DNA of 64,000 nt, taken from the NCBI RefSeq assembly GCF_050624435.1, contig NC_134546.1:79649700-79713699 (forward strand), written 5' to 3'. Shown piece by piece: positions 45,936 to 57,100 of this stretch. The DNA comes from Tenrec ecaudatus. Taxonomy: Eukaryota; Chordata; Mammalia; Afrosoricida; Tenrecidae. Made by a program: the position numbers and the translations under genes. Each line of letters opens with the position of its first letter. Positions within the stretch are counted from its first letter, which is position 1. The notes beneath the pieces are model-generated. The model ran no database searches, was not told where the DNA came from, and worked only from the letters and a program-made list of their open reading frames with translations.

Positions 45936-46882
45936 CCCAAGGCCCAAGTGTCGGCCAATGGAGATCCCCTCATAGAGGGGTTTAGGAGAGGAGATGGGTT
46001 AATTAGGGTGTGAGGTAGTATCGATGAAGAACACAGCTTTCCCCCAGATCCTGGATGCTTCCTCCCCCCAACTACCATGATCCGAATTCTACCTTGCAGG
46101 GCTGGATAGGACAGAGGTTGTACACTGGTATATATGAGGGTTGGAGGTACAGGGAATCCAGGGTGGATGATACCTTCAGGACCAAGGGTGTGAGGGACGA
46201 TGCTGGGAGAGTGGAGGGTGAGTGGGTTGGAAAGGGGGAACTGATTACAAGGATCCACATGTGACCTCTTCCCTGGGAGAGGGACAGCAGAGAAGGGGGG
46301 AAGGGAGACTCCGGTAGGGCAAGATATGACAAAATAACGAGGTATAAATTACCAAGGGCATATGAGGGAGGGGGGAATGGGGAGGGAGGGGGGGGAAAAA
46401 AGAGGACCTGATGCAAGGGGCTTAAGTGGAGAGCAAATGCCTTGAGAATGATTGGGGCAGGGAATGTATGGATGTGCTTTATACAATTGATGTATGTATA
46501 TGTATGGATTGTGGTAAGAGTTGTTTGAGTCCCTAATAAAATGTAAAAGAAGAAAAGAGAAAAAAATGATTAGGGCAAAGACTCTACCGATGTGCTTTAT
46601 ACAATTGATGTATGTATATGTATGAACTGTGAAAAGAATTGTATCAGCCTCAATAAATTGTTAAAATAAAAAAATAAAATAAAAAATACAAAATGATCAA
46701 AAAAAGAAAAGCATGTAAAAAAAAAAGAAATATTTCATCATTTTGAAACAAACCATGTTCCATACAATAATGCACTAAAAATTGTGGAATACCTGATGTC
46801 CTTACCAGGAACTAATGCTGCGACTGAATGTGTTTTTTCTATGTTAAATAAAGTGTGGACATCAGAAAAATAAAAAAAAATA
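45936..46882 (+). mobile_element. L1-type insertion with composite 3' tail
   Basis: Flanked by 'aaaacagtactataa' (45921-45935) and 'aaaacagtactctaa' (46883-46897). The copy A site near 7715 is uninterrupted. The body (to about 46560) is followed by a second L1-type 3' end (46568-46690), A-rich linkers, and a 140-base piece with its own AATAAA and poly(A). This fits one retroposition of a read-through or chimeric transcript. Confidence 0.85.
46736..46873 (+). pseudogene. hAT-dimerisation-like coding fragment
   Basis: One frame of 45 codons reads through HHFETNHVPYNNALKIVEYL and LPGTNAATECVFSMLNKVWT to a TAA inside the poly(A). The pattern of a short helix, then (S/T)NA-x-x-E-x-(V/L)FS-x-x-N is that of the C-terminal dimerisation region of hAT transposases and domesticated hAT-derived genes. 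AATAAA lies inside the coding frame about 15 bases before the poly(A), so the 3' end may be premature polyadenylation. The source gene is unknown and the fragment is not functional by itself. Confidence 0.6.
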
Positions 46883-47062
46883 AAAACAGTACTCTAATAT
46901 ACCAAAACACACACACATAAACAGAATAAATGGCCATTTTTATGAATAGGAAACCTTAACTTGGGAAAATAACACAATTTAAGCAATCTATAATTGTAAT
47001 GCAATTCTGATCCAGACTCTGAGTTTTTTCTTTAAGGACATGGAAATTAATCACCAAGTTTT

Positions 47063-47263
47063 TGGGTTTTTTTTTAAACATTTCATTAGGGGCTCATACA
47101 ACTCTTATCACAATCCATAAATATACATACATCAATTGTATAAAGCACATCTGTACATTCTTTGCCCTAATCATTTTCTTTTTTTTCTATTCTTTTCATT
47201 TTATTAGGGGTTCATACAATTCTTGGGTCTCCAGTCTGCACTTCCCCCTTCATTCAATATGGT

Positions 47264-47307
<44 letters not shown>

Positions 47308-47640
47308 TTGCATGATGCCTTATACCTGGTCCCTTTGGCACCTCGTGATCGCACTGGCTGGTGTGCTTCTTCCATGTGGATTTTTTTGCTTCTGAGGTAG
47401 ATGTCTTCCTGTTCACCTTCAAGCCTTTAAGACCCCAGACACTATCTCTTTTGATAGCCGGGCACCATCAGCTTTCTTTGCCACATTTGCTTATGCACCT
47501 GTTTGTTTTCAGCGATCCTATCTTGGATGTGTGCAGTCAATGATATAATTTTTTGTTTTTTGATGCCTGATAAATGATCCCTTTGGGACCATGTGACCAC
47601 ACAGGCTGGTGTGTTCTTCCATGTGGGCTTTGTTCCTTCT
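47063..47640 (-). mobile_element. L1-type element 1, 3' part (inverted)
   Basis: Poly-T side at the left next to 'aatcaccaagtttt'. Minus-sense family sequence runs to 47640, where it meets forward-sense sequence of element 2. Includes a CA/TA microsatellite (47262-47310). Confidence 0.85.
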
Positions 47641-47744
47641 GAACAAGTGGCCATCTAGCTCAGAAGCAACAAAGCCCACATGGAAAAAGAACACTAGCCT
47701 GTGTGATCACGAGATCCCAAAGGGACTAGATACAAGGCATCATG

Positions 47745-47798
<54 letters not shown>

Positions 47799-48428
47799 AT
47801 AGTGAATGAAGGGGGAAGTGCAGAGTGGAGACCCAAAGAGATCCCCTCACAGAGTGGCTTAGGGGAGGAGATGGGTCAGTCAGGGTGCAATGTAGTACTG
47901 ATGAAGAACACCGCTTTCCCCCAGACCCTGGATGCTTCCTACCCCCAACTACCATGATCCGAATTCTACCTTGCAGGACTGGATAGGGCAGAGGTTGTAC
48001 AGTGGTGCATATGGGAGCTGGAGGCACAGGGAATCCAGGGTGGATGATACCTTCAGGACCAGGGCTGTGAGGGGCGATACTGGGAGAGTAGAGGATGAGT
48101 GGGTTTGAAAGGGGGAACCGATTACAAGGATCCACATGTGACCTCCTCCCTGGGAGATGGACAGCAGAGAAGGGCGGGGAAGGGAGACTCTGGATAGGGC
48201 AAGATATGACAAAATAATAATCTATAAATTATAAGGGCTCATGAGGAAGGGGTGAGCAGGGAGGGAGGGAAAAAAAGAGGACCTGATACAAAGGGCTTAA
48301 GTGGAGAGCAAATGCTTTGAAAATGATTAGGGCAAAGAATGTACGGATGTGCTTTATACAATTGATGCATGTATATATATGGATTGTGATAAGAGTTGTA
48401 TGAGCCCCTAATAAAATGTAAAAATAAA
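47641..48428 (+). mobile_element. L1-type element 2, 3' part
   Basis: Forward sense from 'gaacaagtggccatctagct' to 'cctaataaaatgtaaaaat', then 'attccgtttc'. Contains a pure (TA)n run (47746-47798). It pairs with 35401-36273 as the other half of one insertion. Confidence 0.85.
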
Positions 48429-48775
48429 ATTCCGTTTCCCTGATCATGACAAAAGAAAGGGGAGCAGAATCTTCCAGATCAGAAACAAGAGAGAAGAAAC
48501 CATTCTGCATGTTTTCTGGACATGTGTTGTTTTTTTTAAAAAAATATTTTATTGGGGGTTTATACAGCTCTTATCACAATCCATCCATCTATTCAATATT
48601 TCAAGCACATATGTATGCTTCTTGCCATTATCATTTTCAAAACATTGTCTTGATCTTCATTTTTCCCCTTCGCCCCCGACCCTCCCTCCCTTACAAACCC
48701 TTGATAATTGTAAATTGTTATTATTTTTTCATGTTTTACACTGACTGATGTCTGGACATATTTATGAACAACTTT

Positions 48776-49138
48776 ATTCCATAGTTTAAAAATATCACTG
48801 AAATATGGAAATTCCTTGGAAAGCAAGAAAACCAATAGCTTCCACACAAGAAGTAGATAATAGAAGTGTCCACATTCATCATGTGAAACCACATCTTAAG
48901 GGAAATGAGAGAAGATGCCCTGTGAGCTCTCACACAACAAAGTTTGGTGTTTATGTAATATAAAATTTTAAACTGAAAATTACTTTAAAAATAGATAATG
49001 TTTAGCAATTAGAACAATGCTTGATAAACGATCTGTTTAAGAGCTCTGTTGTCCTTTGAGAGTGCTTGTGTTTCTCAGAGTCTGAGGGAGGACTCTTGCC
49101 CATATTCTTTACTCATCTGTCTCTAAATATCAGGGGAC
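48776..49138. other. Intergenic, 5' flank of IGHV3-like gene
   Basis: No repeat or gene recognised. AT-rich up to about 49030, then typical V-promoter-side sequence. Confidence 0.4.
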
Positions 49139-49146
49139 ATGCAAAT
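49139..49146 (+). promoter_or_regulatory. IGHV octamer ATGCAAAT
   Basis: A perfect octamer 130 bases before the leader ATG at 49269. Confidence 0.9.
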
Positions 49147-49268
49147 GTAGCTCTCTGCCTGCTGATAAACTGTCCACATCCTCTGTTGTGGGAGATCTCC
49201 GAGGACAGTCCAAGACACTGGGGTCTCTGCTGTTCCATCTTGTGCCCAGGAGCTAGTCCAGCGACATA

Positions 49269-49707
49269 ATGAATATTGCACCAACTTTGGATTTCATTTT
49301 GGCCATTTTACATGGTAATCACTGTAGGCCCTGCTTTGTGTGTGTATTATTGTGTGTGTACTTGTATGTGTTTCATCTAATCACAGTGCCTCTCTGTTTG
49401 CAGGTGTCCAGTGTGAGGTACAGCTGGTGGAGTCTGGGGGCGTTCTGAGAATGCCTGGGGGGTCTCTGAGACTCTCCTGTGCAGCCTCTGGATTCACCTT
49501 CAGTAAATACTGGATGAGCTCGGTCGGCCAGGCTCCAGGGAAGGGCCTACAGTGGGTCTCAACTATTACTAATGGTGGTGATACATATTACACAGACTCC
49601 GTGAAGGGCCGATTCACCGTCTCCAGAGACAACTCCAAGAACACACTGTATCTTCACATGAACAACCTGAAAGACGAGGACACAGCCACGCATTCCTGTG
49701 CAGTGAG
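49269..49707 (+). CDS. IGHV3-like (clan III) segment, open but lacks FR2 Trp
   Basis: Leader exon 49269-49314 (46 nt, [15 protein letters not shown]), donor gtaatc. Acceptor tttgcag; exon 2 from 49404; mature start EVQLVESGG at 49415. Clan III features: [29 protein letters not shown]. The invariant FR2 Trp is Ser and the next Arg is Gly (MSSVGQAPG). FR3 ends ATHSCA where Tyr-Tyr-Cys is usual. Both disulphide cysteines are kept. CDR1 is GFTFSKYW and CDR2 is ITNGGDT. No stop. Without the core Trp the domain is unlikely to fold normally, so in standard V-gene terms it is an ORF rather than functional. A different promoter spacing from the clan II genes fits an IGHV3 gene. Confidence 0.93.
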
Positions 49708-49746
49708 CACTATGAGCAGAAGTCAATGAGAGCAGAGACACAGACC
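49708..49746 (+). promoter_or_regulatory. V-RSS, weak heptamer CACTATG
   Basis: CACTATG keeps CAC but mismatches at two of the last four bases. 23-base spacer; nonamer ACACAGACC. Reduced use expected. Confidence 0.82.
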
Positions 49747-50235
49747 TCCCATGCAGGGAGGAGACTGGTCTCCAGGGGGCGCTCAGGACCCACAGAGCAC
49801 AGGACTCAGAGCCAGGAGCAGGTTCAGTAGGAGCTTCAAAGCTTCAAGCTGGTTTCCGGTGGGGATCTGCAAATTCTTTTAAATCTCGGTTTTCTGAAGA
49901 AATCCCTCTCTAATTTAAAAATAATAATTCTGGGCCTATTTTTGATATCGTTGAATTCAAAAGTTAACTTGTAACAGGAGAATATATTCCATACAGCAAC
50001 AAATAGCCCGTCCCTTAAGGACAAGAAATGACTCTGCCAGGGGCCCCTGAATCAGAGTTCTCATGACACTCAGGTAAATACTCTCCAATCAGACTCAGAG
50101 CTAATGAGGGCCTGGGTAAAGGAAACTATTAAGTGTTTGACTATTGGCTGAAAAATTAACAGTATATTCTTCCATCACACTTTATGAGGTATTCTGACAA
50201 TCTTTTAGTCAAAATCTAGGCAATCCGTCTATTTT

Positions 50236-51202
50236 TTAAAACATTTTATTAGGTGCTCATACAACTCTTATCACAATCCATACATATACATACATCAATT
50301 GTATAAAGCACATCTGTATATTCTTTGCACTAATCATTTTCAAAGCATTTGCTCTCCATTTAAGCCCTTTGAATCAGGTCCTCTTTTACCCCCTCCCTCC
50401 CCACTCTCCCCTCCCTCATGAGCCCTTGATAATTTATAGATTATTATTTTGCATTTTTGCCCTATCCGGCGTCTCCCTTCACCCCCTTCTCTGTTTTCCA
50501 TCCCCCAGGGAGGAGGTCACATGTAGATCCTTGTAATTGGTTCCCCCTTTCCAACCAACTCACCCTCTACTCTCTCAGTATCGCCCCTCACACCCCTGGT
50601 CCTGAAGGTATCATTCACCCTGGATTCCTTGTGCCTCCAGCTCCTACGTGCACCAGTGTACAACCTCTGTTCTATCCAGTCTTGCAAGGTAGAATTCGGA
50701 TCATGGTAGTTGGGGGTGGGGTGGGTGGAGGAAGCATTTAGGATCTTGGGGAAAGCTGTATTCTTCATTGGTGCTACACTGCACCCTGACTGACTCATTT
50801 CCTCCCCTAGACCCTTCTGTGAGGGGATCTCCATTGGCCGACAAATGGGATTTGGGTCTCCACTCTGAAATTCCTTCATTCACTATGGTATTTTTTTGCG
50901 GGGGATGATGTCTTATACCTGATCCCTTTGGCACCTCGTGATCACACAGGCTGGTGTGCTTCTTCCATGTTGGCTTTGTTGCTTCTGAGCTAGATGGCCA
51001 CTTGTTTAACTTCAAGCTTTTATGACCCCAGACACTATCTCTTTTGATAGCTGGGCACCATCAGCTTCCTTCACCACATTTATTTGTTCACCCGCTTTGG
51101 CATCAGCAGTTGTGTCGGGAGGGTGAGCATCATAGAGTGCCAATCTAATAGAAGAAAGTATTTATGCATTGAGGGAGTGCTTGAGTAGAGGCCCAAGGTC
51201 CT
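50236..51202 (-). mobile_element. L1-type element, minus orientation
   Basis: 'aacattttattaggtgctca' at the left is the complement of the 3' end. It runs to 'gtagaggcccaaggtcc'. 5'-truncated. Flanking duplications are not clear ('gtctatttttt' and 'gtctttttttatgg' are candidates). It carries a G-rich interruption at 50708-50735. Confidence 0.8.
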
Positions 51203-52410
51203 TAATTGGTCTTTTTTTATGGAATTATTTCTTTAATGACACAGTCTTCCTTGTGTGTGTGAATTTTATTTTTGTTTTTTCCTGTTTGGATGTTTCTCCT
51301 AACAATGGTGGTCTAGTGTTTGTCTTTTCTGGAACCCTATCTGCAAACACATACACTCACTGATTGTATTTTGCTATTTGGGTGCTACTATTTCGTATTG
51401 ATCTATCCTTCAGAATCTTCAGCCCATGATGGTCAAGACAAACACTAATTTATCTGTGTAAATTCTGGATTCAGAGAAATCTCTAGAGCCAAACAGAATC
51501 ATGTAGTTTTTTTTTGTTGTTGTTTTGTTTTGTTTTTTATGTCAGGCGCTATATCTTCACCTTCACAGTCCCACAGGTTGTCAGCCCACTGGTTCTGGTT
51601 TTACCCTGTGGGTCCACATGTGTCCTGTTAATCAACTCATCACATTCCTGGTGAGTTGGTTACTAATTTGTTGTAATAAGTAACTTTTCCACTATCTAGT
51701 GACATACACCCTTGCATGAGGAATTTCAGATATTTCAGTATAAAGTTCAGTATAAAATGTAAGATTAGATGTGAATAACTTTATTAATTATTACTTTCTG
51801 GATGAGAAATGTCTTCTTGTGTCAAAGGTAAATTGAGTAGACATAGCAGTGTAGTTATCAAAGAAAATTTCTTTCTTTTCCATGACTCACAAAATTCATT
51901 CCTATTTACAGCAAACAATGGATTAGAGTCACTTTTGGCTGAAATCACTGAGATTGCTAGAGTTAGCTGATTTTCAAACTTTTGAATATCTAATAATGTT
52001 CCCATAATCTAATGCTGAAAATGTGTATCTGACACGTTTTACATGACCTTGGATTGGCTGTGAGTGCCTTATAAATATATAAGTCACTGAGTATAGAAGA
52101 CTACTGCCTTCATTCCTAAAGTGATCCTCAATCCTGAGCCATTTCTCCTCACCCATCTTCCTCATCACTTTCTTTAGCCTGGAAAATCTGGCTCTTAGTC
52201 TTGATGAATGCAGAAGTCATGGACAGACCTGGGTTCTCTGAGGAAAATAGTCAACATTCTTATCCCAGAAGAACCCCTTTTTATTTTTATAACAAAGGTA
52301 CCACTCACATGAAATCCCCCCATCCTCCATTCAATAGAGTCTTGTGATGTACTTATTTAAATATAGGTCTTACTTTGGATAATAAACCTGGGAATCATGG
52401 GCCACATTCC
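51203..52410. other. Intergenic sequence, no gene seen
   Basis: AT-rich. A T/GTTTT-rich tract lies at 51508-51540. No V, SINE or LINE signature recognised. Confidence 0.4.
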
Positions 52411-52412
52411 CA

Positions 52413-52670
52413 AGAATATGTCGCTTTCTTCTCCTTCTTGGGGACAGCTTTCATAGGTGAATAGTTCAGGGATTGAAAGATTACGCTTTTTTGGATGCTT
52501 TATCTGAGCACTTGCCTCATTGTCTTCAGTTATAGCTACAGGGATTGGACCAGGATTTGTTAAACTTACAGTAATCATTCCTCATCTGTTCTGTCTGTAG
52601 GTTCTCTTAAATCAGCTATGAGTCCATATACTATGGAGTGGTGAGAGCACAGACTATGTCCAACTCTGAT
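52413..52670 (+). pseudogene. IGHV clan II relic, 5' half
   Basis: A leader-like ATG at 52418 runs to a donor at 52456 ('catag|gtgaat'). The intron resembles that of the 31971 gene ('tttatctgagcacttgcctc' against 'catctgagcacatgactcac'). The exon 2 equivalent has 'agctacagggattggaccag' in FR1, 'ctgttctgtctgtaggttctc' before CDR1, 'atcagctatgagtcc', then a deletion of FR2, and 'ggtgagagcacagactatg' of CDR2/FR3. It stops after 'ccaactctgatg'. No Cys104, no RSS and several stops. Found by comparison, as no continuous frame survives. Confidence 0.7.
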
Positions 52671-53734
52671 GTACACAAGACACCTTAATAGTTAAATTAA
52701 TTGAATACCAAGCTCCATTGCTGCCCAGGCCATTGACATGCGTAAAAGGAGGCCAGGAGAAGTCAGTGTGACTCCTGAATGCCAGTTTAAAAGGGGGCTC
52801 TGAGCTGCACTCTACTCCATTGTCTTCTTGTCTGTGTTTTTCTTGTTTTTCTTGAATCTATTTTATATCATTGTCTAGAAGTGGTCTTTATTTTTATAGT
52901 ATAATTGGCTCCAAAAACAATTCCCCACTTTGTTTTTCTTTTAATTAGGTGATCTTCTTTGTGACCTTGTTTATCATACTATTTATAACACATGAAATGA
53001 AATGTTCCTTGATATTTGTTAGTATGGTCATACTTAGATTGAGTTTCATATTTTACTTTATAGTACCCATCTCTGTATCAGTTTTGAATATCATGTTGAT
53101 GTTGTATACATTACGACCCTTTTCTTACTCTTTTATATGACTCATATTGGACATGTTCCATATGACCATACATGTCAGCATATTGTGTTATGTATGATGT
53201 TTTCCCTTGGGGATTAATAACCTAACTCCTGTAGACTTTTATTGTCAAGGTTTGTGAAAATATAGTCAGGGTACCATTTGCAGTTAACTGTATGTAATGT
53301 CTATCACATTACTTTGTTTTTCATTCCCTTGCTGAAAAGGTTTTCATCAGTATTTTCAGCTACACATTTTTATGTTCTTCCTTCTTCAGATGGAAGACTT
53401 CATGCTTAAAGCAAAAAGAGGTGGTTCTGGATGCGATTTCAGACTTGTTTGGCTGGTTCCATTAAGTGTAAATTTTTATGAATGTACTTCTAGTCTTTCA
53501 GCTATTTTGTCCTGCTTAGAGTTAGGAGAGGGAGGTCTGGATGCATTAGGCCAGTGCTACCCAACCCACCATCAAGGGAACAGAAGGAAATTTATTTTTG
53601 CTTATTATTTACATCTTAATGGAATGTGCTGCAATCAAACAAGTGTTATCTTAAGTCTGTGCTCCTGGGAGAAACTATCCACTTTAACACAAGGAATTTA
53701 AAACTATTTATTGAATGTTTCAGGCTAACTTTTT
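52671..53734. other. Intergenic, no gene seen
   Basis: AT-rich non-coding sequence. The 109-codon frame at 53372 has no recognisable motif and is not supported. Confidence 0.35.
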
Positions 53735-55701
53735 ATTATTTAATCATTATATTTGGGGCTCAGAAAGCTCTTATCACCATCCATCTATCCATCGTGTCAA
53801 GCACATTTGTACACTTGTTGCTATCATCAGTCTCAAAACATTTGCTTTCTACTTGAGCCCTTGGTATTAGTTCCTCATTTTCCCGCTCCCTCCCTGCTCC
53901 TCCTTGATAATTTATGAATCCTTGATAATTTATATATTATTTTATCCTGTCTTACACTGTCTGGCGTCTCCCTTCACCTATGTTTCTGCTGTCCATCCCC
54001 CAGGTAGGATGTTATGTCAGACTCTGTAGATCCTTATAATCAGTTCCCCCTTTCCACCCCACCCTCCCTCCATCCTCCCGGTATTGCCATTCTCAGCACT
54101 GGTCCAGAAGGGATCATCTGTGCTGGATTCCTTGTGTTTCCAGTTTCTATCTGTACTAGTGTATATATCCTCTGGTCTAGCCAGATTTGTAAGGTAGAAT
54201 TGGTATAATGATAGTTGGGTGGGGGGGGGAGAAGGATTTAGGAACTAGAGGAAAGTTATATGTTTCATTGTTACTACACTGCATCCTGACTGGCTGGTAT
54301 CCTCCCCGTGACCCTTCTATAAGGGCATGTCCAGTTGCCTACAGATGGGTCTTGGGTCCCCAATCTGCACTGCCCCTCATTCACAATGATTTGATTTTTT
54401 GTTCTTTGATGCCTGATCCCTGAGACACCTTGTGATCACACAGACTGGTGTGCTACTTCCATGTGGACTTTGTTGCTTCTGAGCTTGATGACATCTTTAT
54501 CTTCATTCCTTTAAGACACCAGAAGCTGTATCTTTTGATAGCTGGACACCATCAGCTTCCCTAACCACATTTGCTTAGGCACCCTCTTTGTCTTCTGCAA
54601 TTGTGTCGGGAAGGTGGGTATCATGGAATGCCAGTTTAATAGAACAATGTATTCTTACATTGAGGGAATAATTGAGTGGATGCCCAATGTCTATCTGTTA
54701 CTTTAACACCAAACCTATAAATATATGCACATAGATCTATTTCACCAACATCATCTATAAATATATTTACATATGCACATGCCTTCATTTAGACCTCTAT
54801 AAATGCCCTTTTCCTCCTAGTTCTTTTCTCTCTTTCCTTTTACATTCCTCTTGTCCCACTATCATGCTCAGCCTTCATTTGGGTTTCACTAATTCCTCTC
54901 AGTTACATTGCCCTTGACCATGCCCTATCAGGCCTCCTACACCCTCCTCACCACCAGTTTGGATCACTTGTTGTTCCCTTGTCCATGGGTTTGTTAACAC
55001 CACTTCCTTTCCCCACTTTGCCCCTCTCCCATGTCCCCCAGAACTGTCATTTCTGTTGTTTTCTCCTCCAGATTGTTCATCCAGCCTATTTTATTTAGAC
55101 AGACCTGTTTAGGTAATAACATGCACAAAACCAAAACAGAGAAAAACCAAGCAACAAAAGAAAACAAAACAACAATAGCAAAAAGCCAATGACAACAACA
55201 AAGAAAAGCTTGTACTTAGTTCAAGGAATGTTTGTTTGGCCTTTAGGAGTATTTTCCAATCAAGTCTGATGTTGTGCCATGCCCTGATCCCAAAGTCTAA
55301 TTTTGGTATTCCCTGGGTACTTCTTTGCTCAGTTCCCATGCTGTTCTGTTGCACCCCTTTTGTGCTTTGCCTCTATGTGGTGGGCGCTATTCCCACACTA
55401 TGTCTCCAGTGTTGTCCCCTGTAGTGCTATGGGTCAGTGAAGGATGTCATGTCTCATAGTGGGGCCGGCCATATGGTCTTCCCTGTAGATTGGCTGCTCT
55501 GAGTGTGAATATCATCCTCAGGGCTTTCTTACCCAGCATGTGCTCCACTCTCTCTTCCTCCCCCTTCATTTGCTCTGGTGTGCTCTGATCAGACATGTCT
55601 CTCTCCCTGAGCTGCAGCTTCAGTGCTGTCCTCTAAAATAAATTCTTCTGTGGGGAAGGGCAGGTGTCCATGTAGTTGGAATTAGGGCCGGCCACTCAGA
55701 G
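53735..55701 (-). mobile_element. L1-type element, 1.97 kb
   Basis: Minus orientation, flanked by 'caggctaactttt' at 53721-53733 and 55702-55714. More diverged from the family consensus than the copies at 12748 and 20504, so probably an older insertion. Non-coding. Confidence 0.88.
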
Positions 55702-55714
55702 CAGGCTAACTTTT

Positions 55715-56149
55715 ATAGAGTTTAAATATCATCCAAGACATTTACCCCAGCAAAGTTCAGACCGTTGTATTTTTCCTTCTTAATGGCCACTCTCTCTCTC
55801 TCAAAATACGATGTTTGTTGTTGTTTTCAATGTTACTAAATTGACATAATTTAGAATTCCATTGTTCATATATTGTTGGAGACAACTATTCAACCCTACT
55901 GAATGCATGGAAAAACAATAGCAGACAGTAGAGGTGTGCGTACCTATGTGCTAACCAAATTTTAATCAAACTACAGGTCCTGGGCCATGAGCCATACCCT
56001 GTTAGCCAAAACCCTAAACTGAAGGTCTGTATAAGTAATAGGTGACCTTCTGTTTCTTTTGAAAAACAGGTTCACTAGCATTTTATCTACATTATAACAT
56101 AATTCAATCATATCCAGAAGAGTCATACAATCATCATCACTATCGTTTC
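55715..56149. other. Intergenic, no gene seen
   Basis: No recognisable repeat or V sequence. Confidence 0.35.
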
Positions 56150-57100
56150 AAAAATGTTTCTTCTTCCTTGCATTCATGGTTATTCATGTAATTGCAATTT
56201 TAATTTGGCAAAGTATACACAATAAAAATTTCTCCAGTTCAACAGCTATTACATGTGCAAATCAGTGTCTTTGATTATTCCCTTCATGTTCTACAATCAT
56301 TATTGATATCCTTTTCCAAATTATCCCGCCACCATTAATATGAACTAAATGCCTCCTAAGGAACAAGCTTTCCTCCTTCACCCCTGGTAACCATTAGTTA
56401 AGTTTTGTTTCTTTTTAAAAGTAGTTTTCTTGATATAATATCCACACAGCATACATTTACATATTTAAATCACTTTTTAAAGAGTTTTACATATATGAAT
56501 ACATATATATCATCATCATTCTAATATTCCTTCCCACCTCCAACATTCATTGTTTGCTCCCCAAATCACCTTACCCTCTCTACTACTCCATGCCCCACAT
56601 GCCCCATAAACCATTATATAAGCTATTGTCTCTACGCATCTACTCTTTCTGTGCTTTACAAACTTGGAAACCCATTAGAAACACTAGAAAACAAAAACAA
56701 AACAAAAAGAGCAAGAAGAAATAATAATAATATAAAAATTAAAATAAAGAGTAAGAAAGAAAAGGCCACCCTCAATATTAAAAATTCAGACAAGAAATTT
56801 CTGTTGTGGAACAAGTGAGAAATATTTGACCCTAGAGCAAATTCTGGTTGGGTCAAGAGGTAAGTCAACTGGCCAAGTATCATATCTTGCCATGATCCAA
56901 TCCACCATGATCAAGTTTAACTTTTGTCTGAAAGTAAAGCTTTTCAAGTCTGGCCTTATCTAGATAGACCTGCCGCACAGTATTTCCTATCATCTATGTT
57001 TTCGGTTCTCTGGTGCAAGATATCCTGCACCTGCAGGCTCTCTGGTCTTGACTAAATAACATGAATTTTAAGAAATTAGCGTTTTCTTTCAGTTAAGTCT
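56150..57100 (-). mobile_element. Older L1-type 3' region (tentative)
   Basis: 'ggcaaagtatacacaataaa' and 'tattacatgtgcaaatcagtg' read as the complement of older mammalian/afrotherian L1 3' sequence. Boundaries and subfamily are uncertain. Confidence 0.45.

Larger units (their letters stand above)
36274..47062 (-). repeat. Inverted segment of copy C
   Basis: Reverse complement of 7548-11026, interrupted by the ERV-L provirus (38257-44606) and an L1-type insertion (45936-46882). Contains the inverted AfroSINE (36655-36868), V relic (37149-37445) and RTE fragment (44640-45470). Confidence 0.9.
25026..48775 (+). repeat. Segmental duplication copy C (inverted core)
   Basis: Homologous to 1-11350 but expanded by insertions. 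25026-33798 matches copy A in direct order. 36274-47062 matches 7548-11026 of copy A in reverse complement. 48429-48775 is direct again and matches 11016-11350. The expansion comes from L1-type elements, a GC-rich solo LTR at 30409 and an ERV-L provirus at 38257. Confidence 0.88.

Noticed and set aside
47746..47798. AT-rich tract as a replication origin or matrix attachment site
   Set aside because: A simple dinucleotide run at the family's usual microsatellite position; nothing else supports such a role.
53372..53701. 109-codon open frame
   Set aside because: No motif, no paralogue and no splice or promoter context; compatible with chance.
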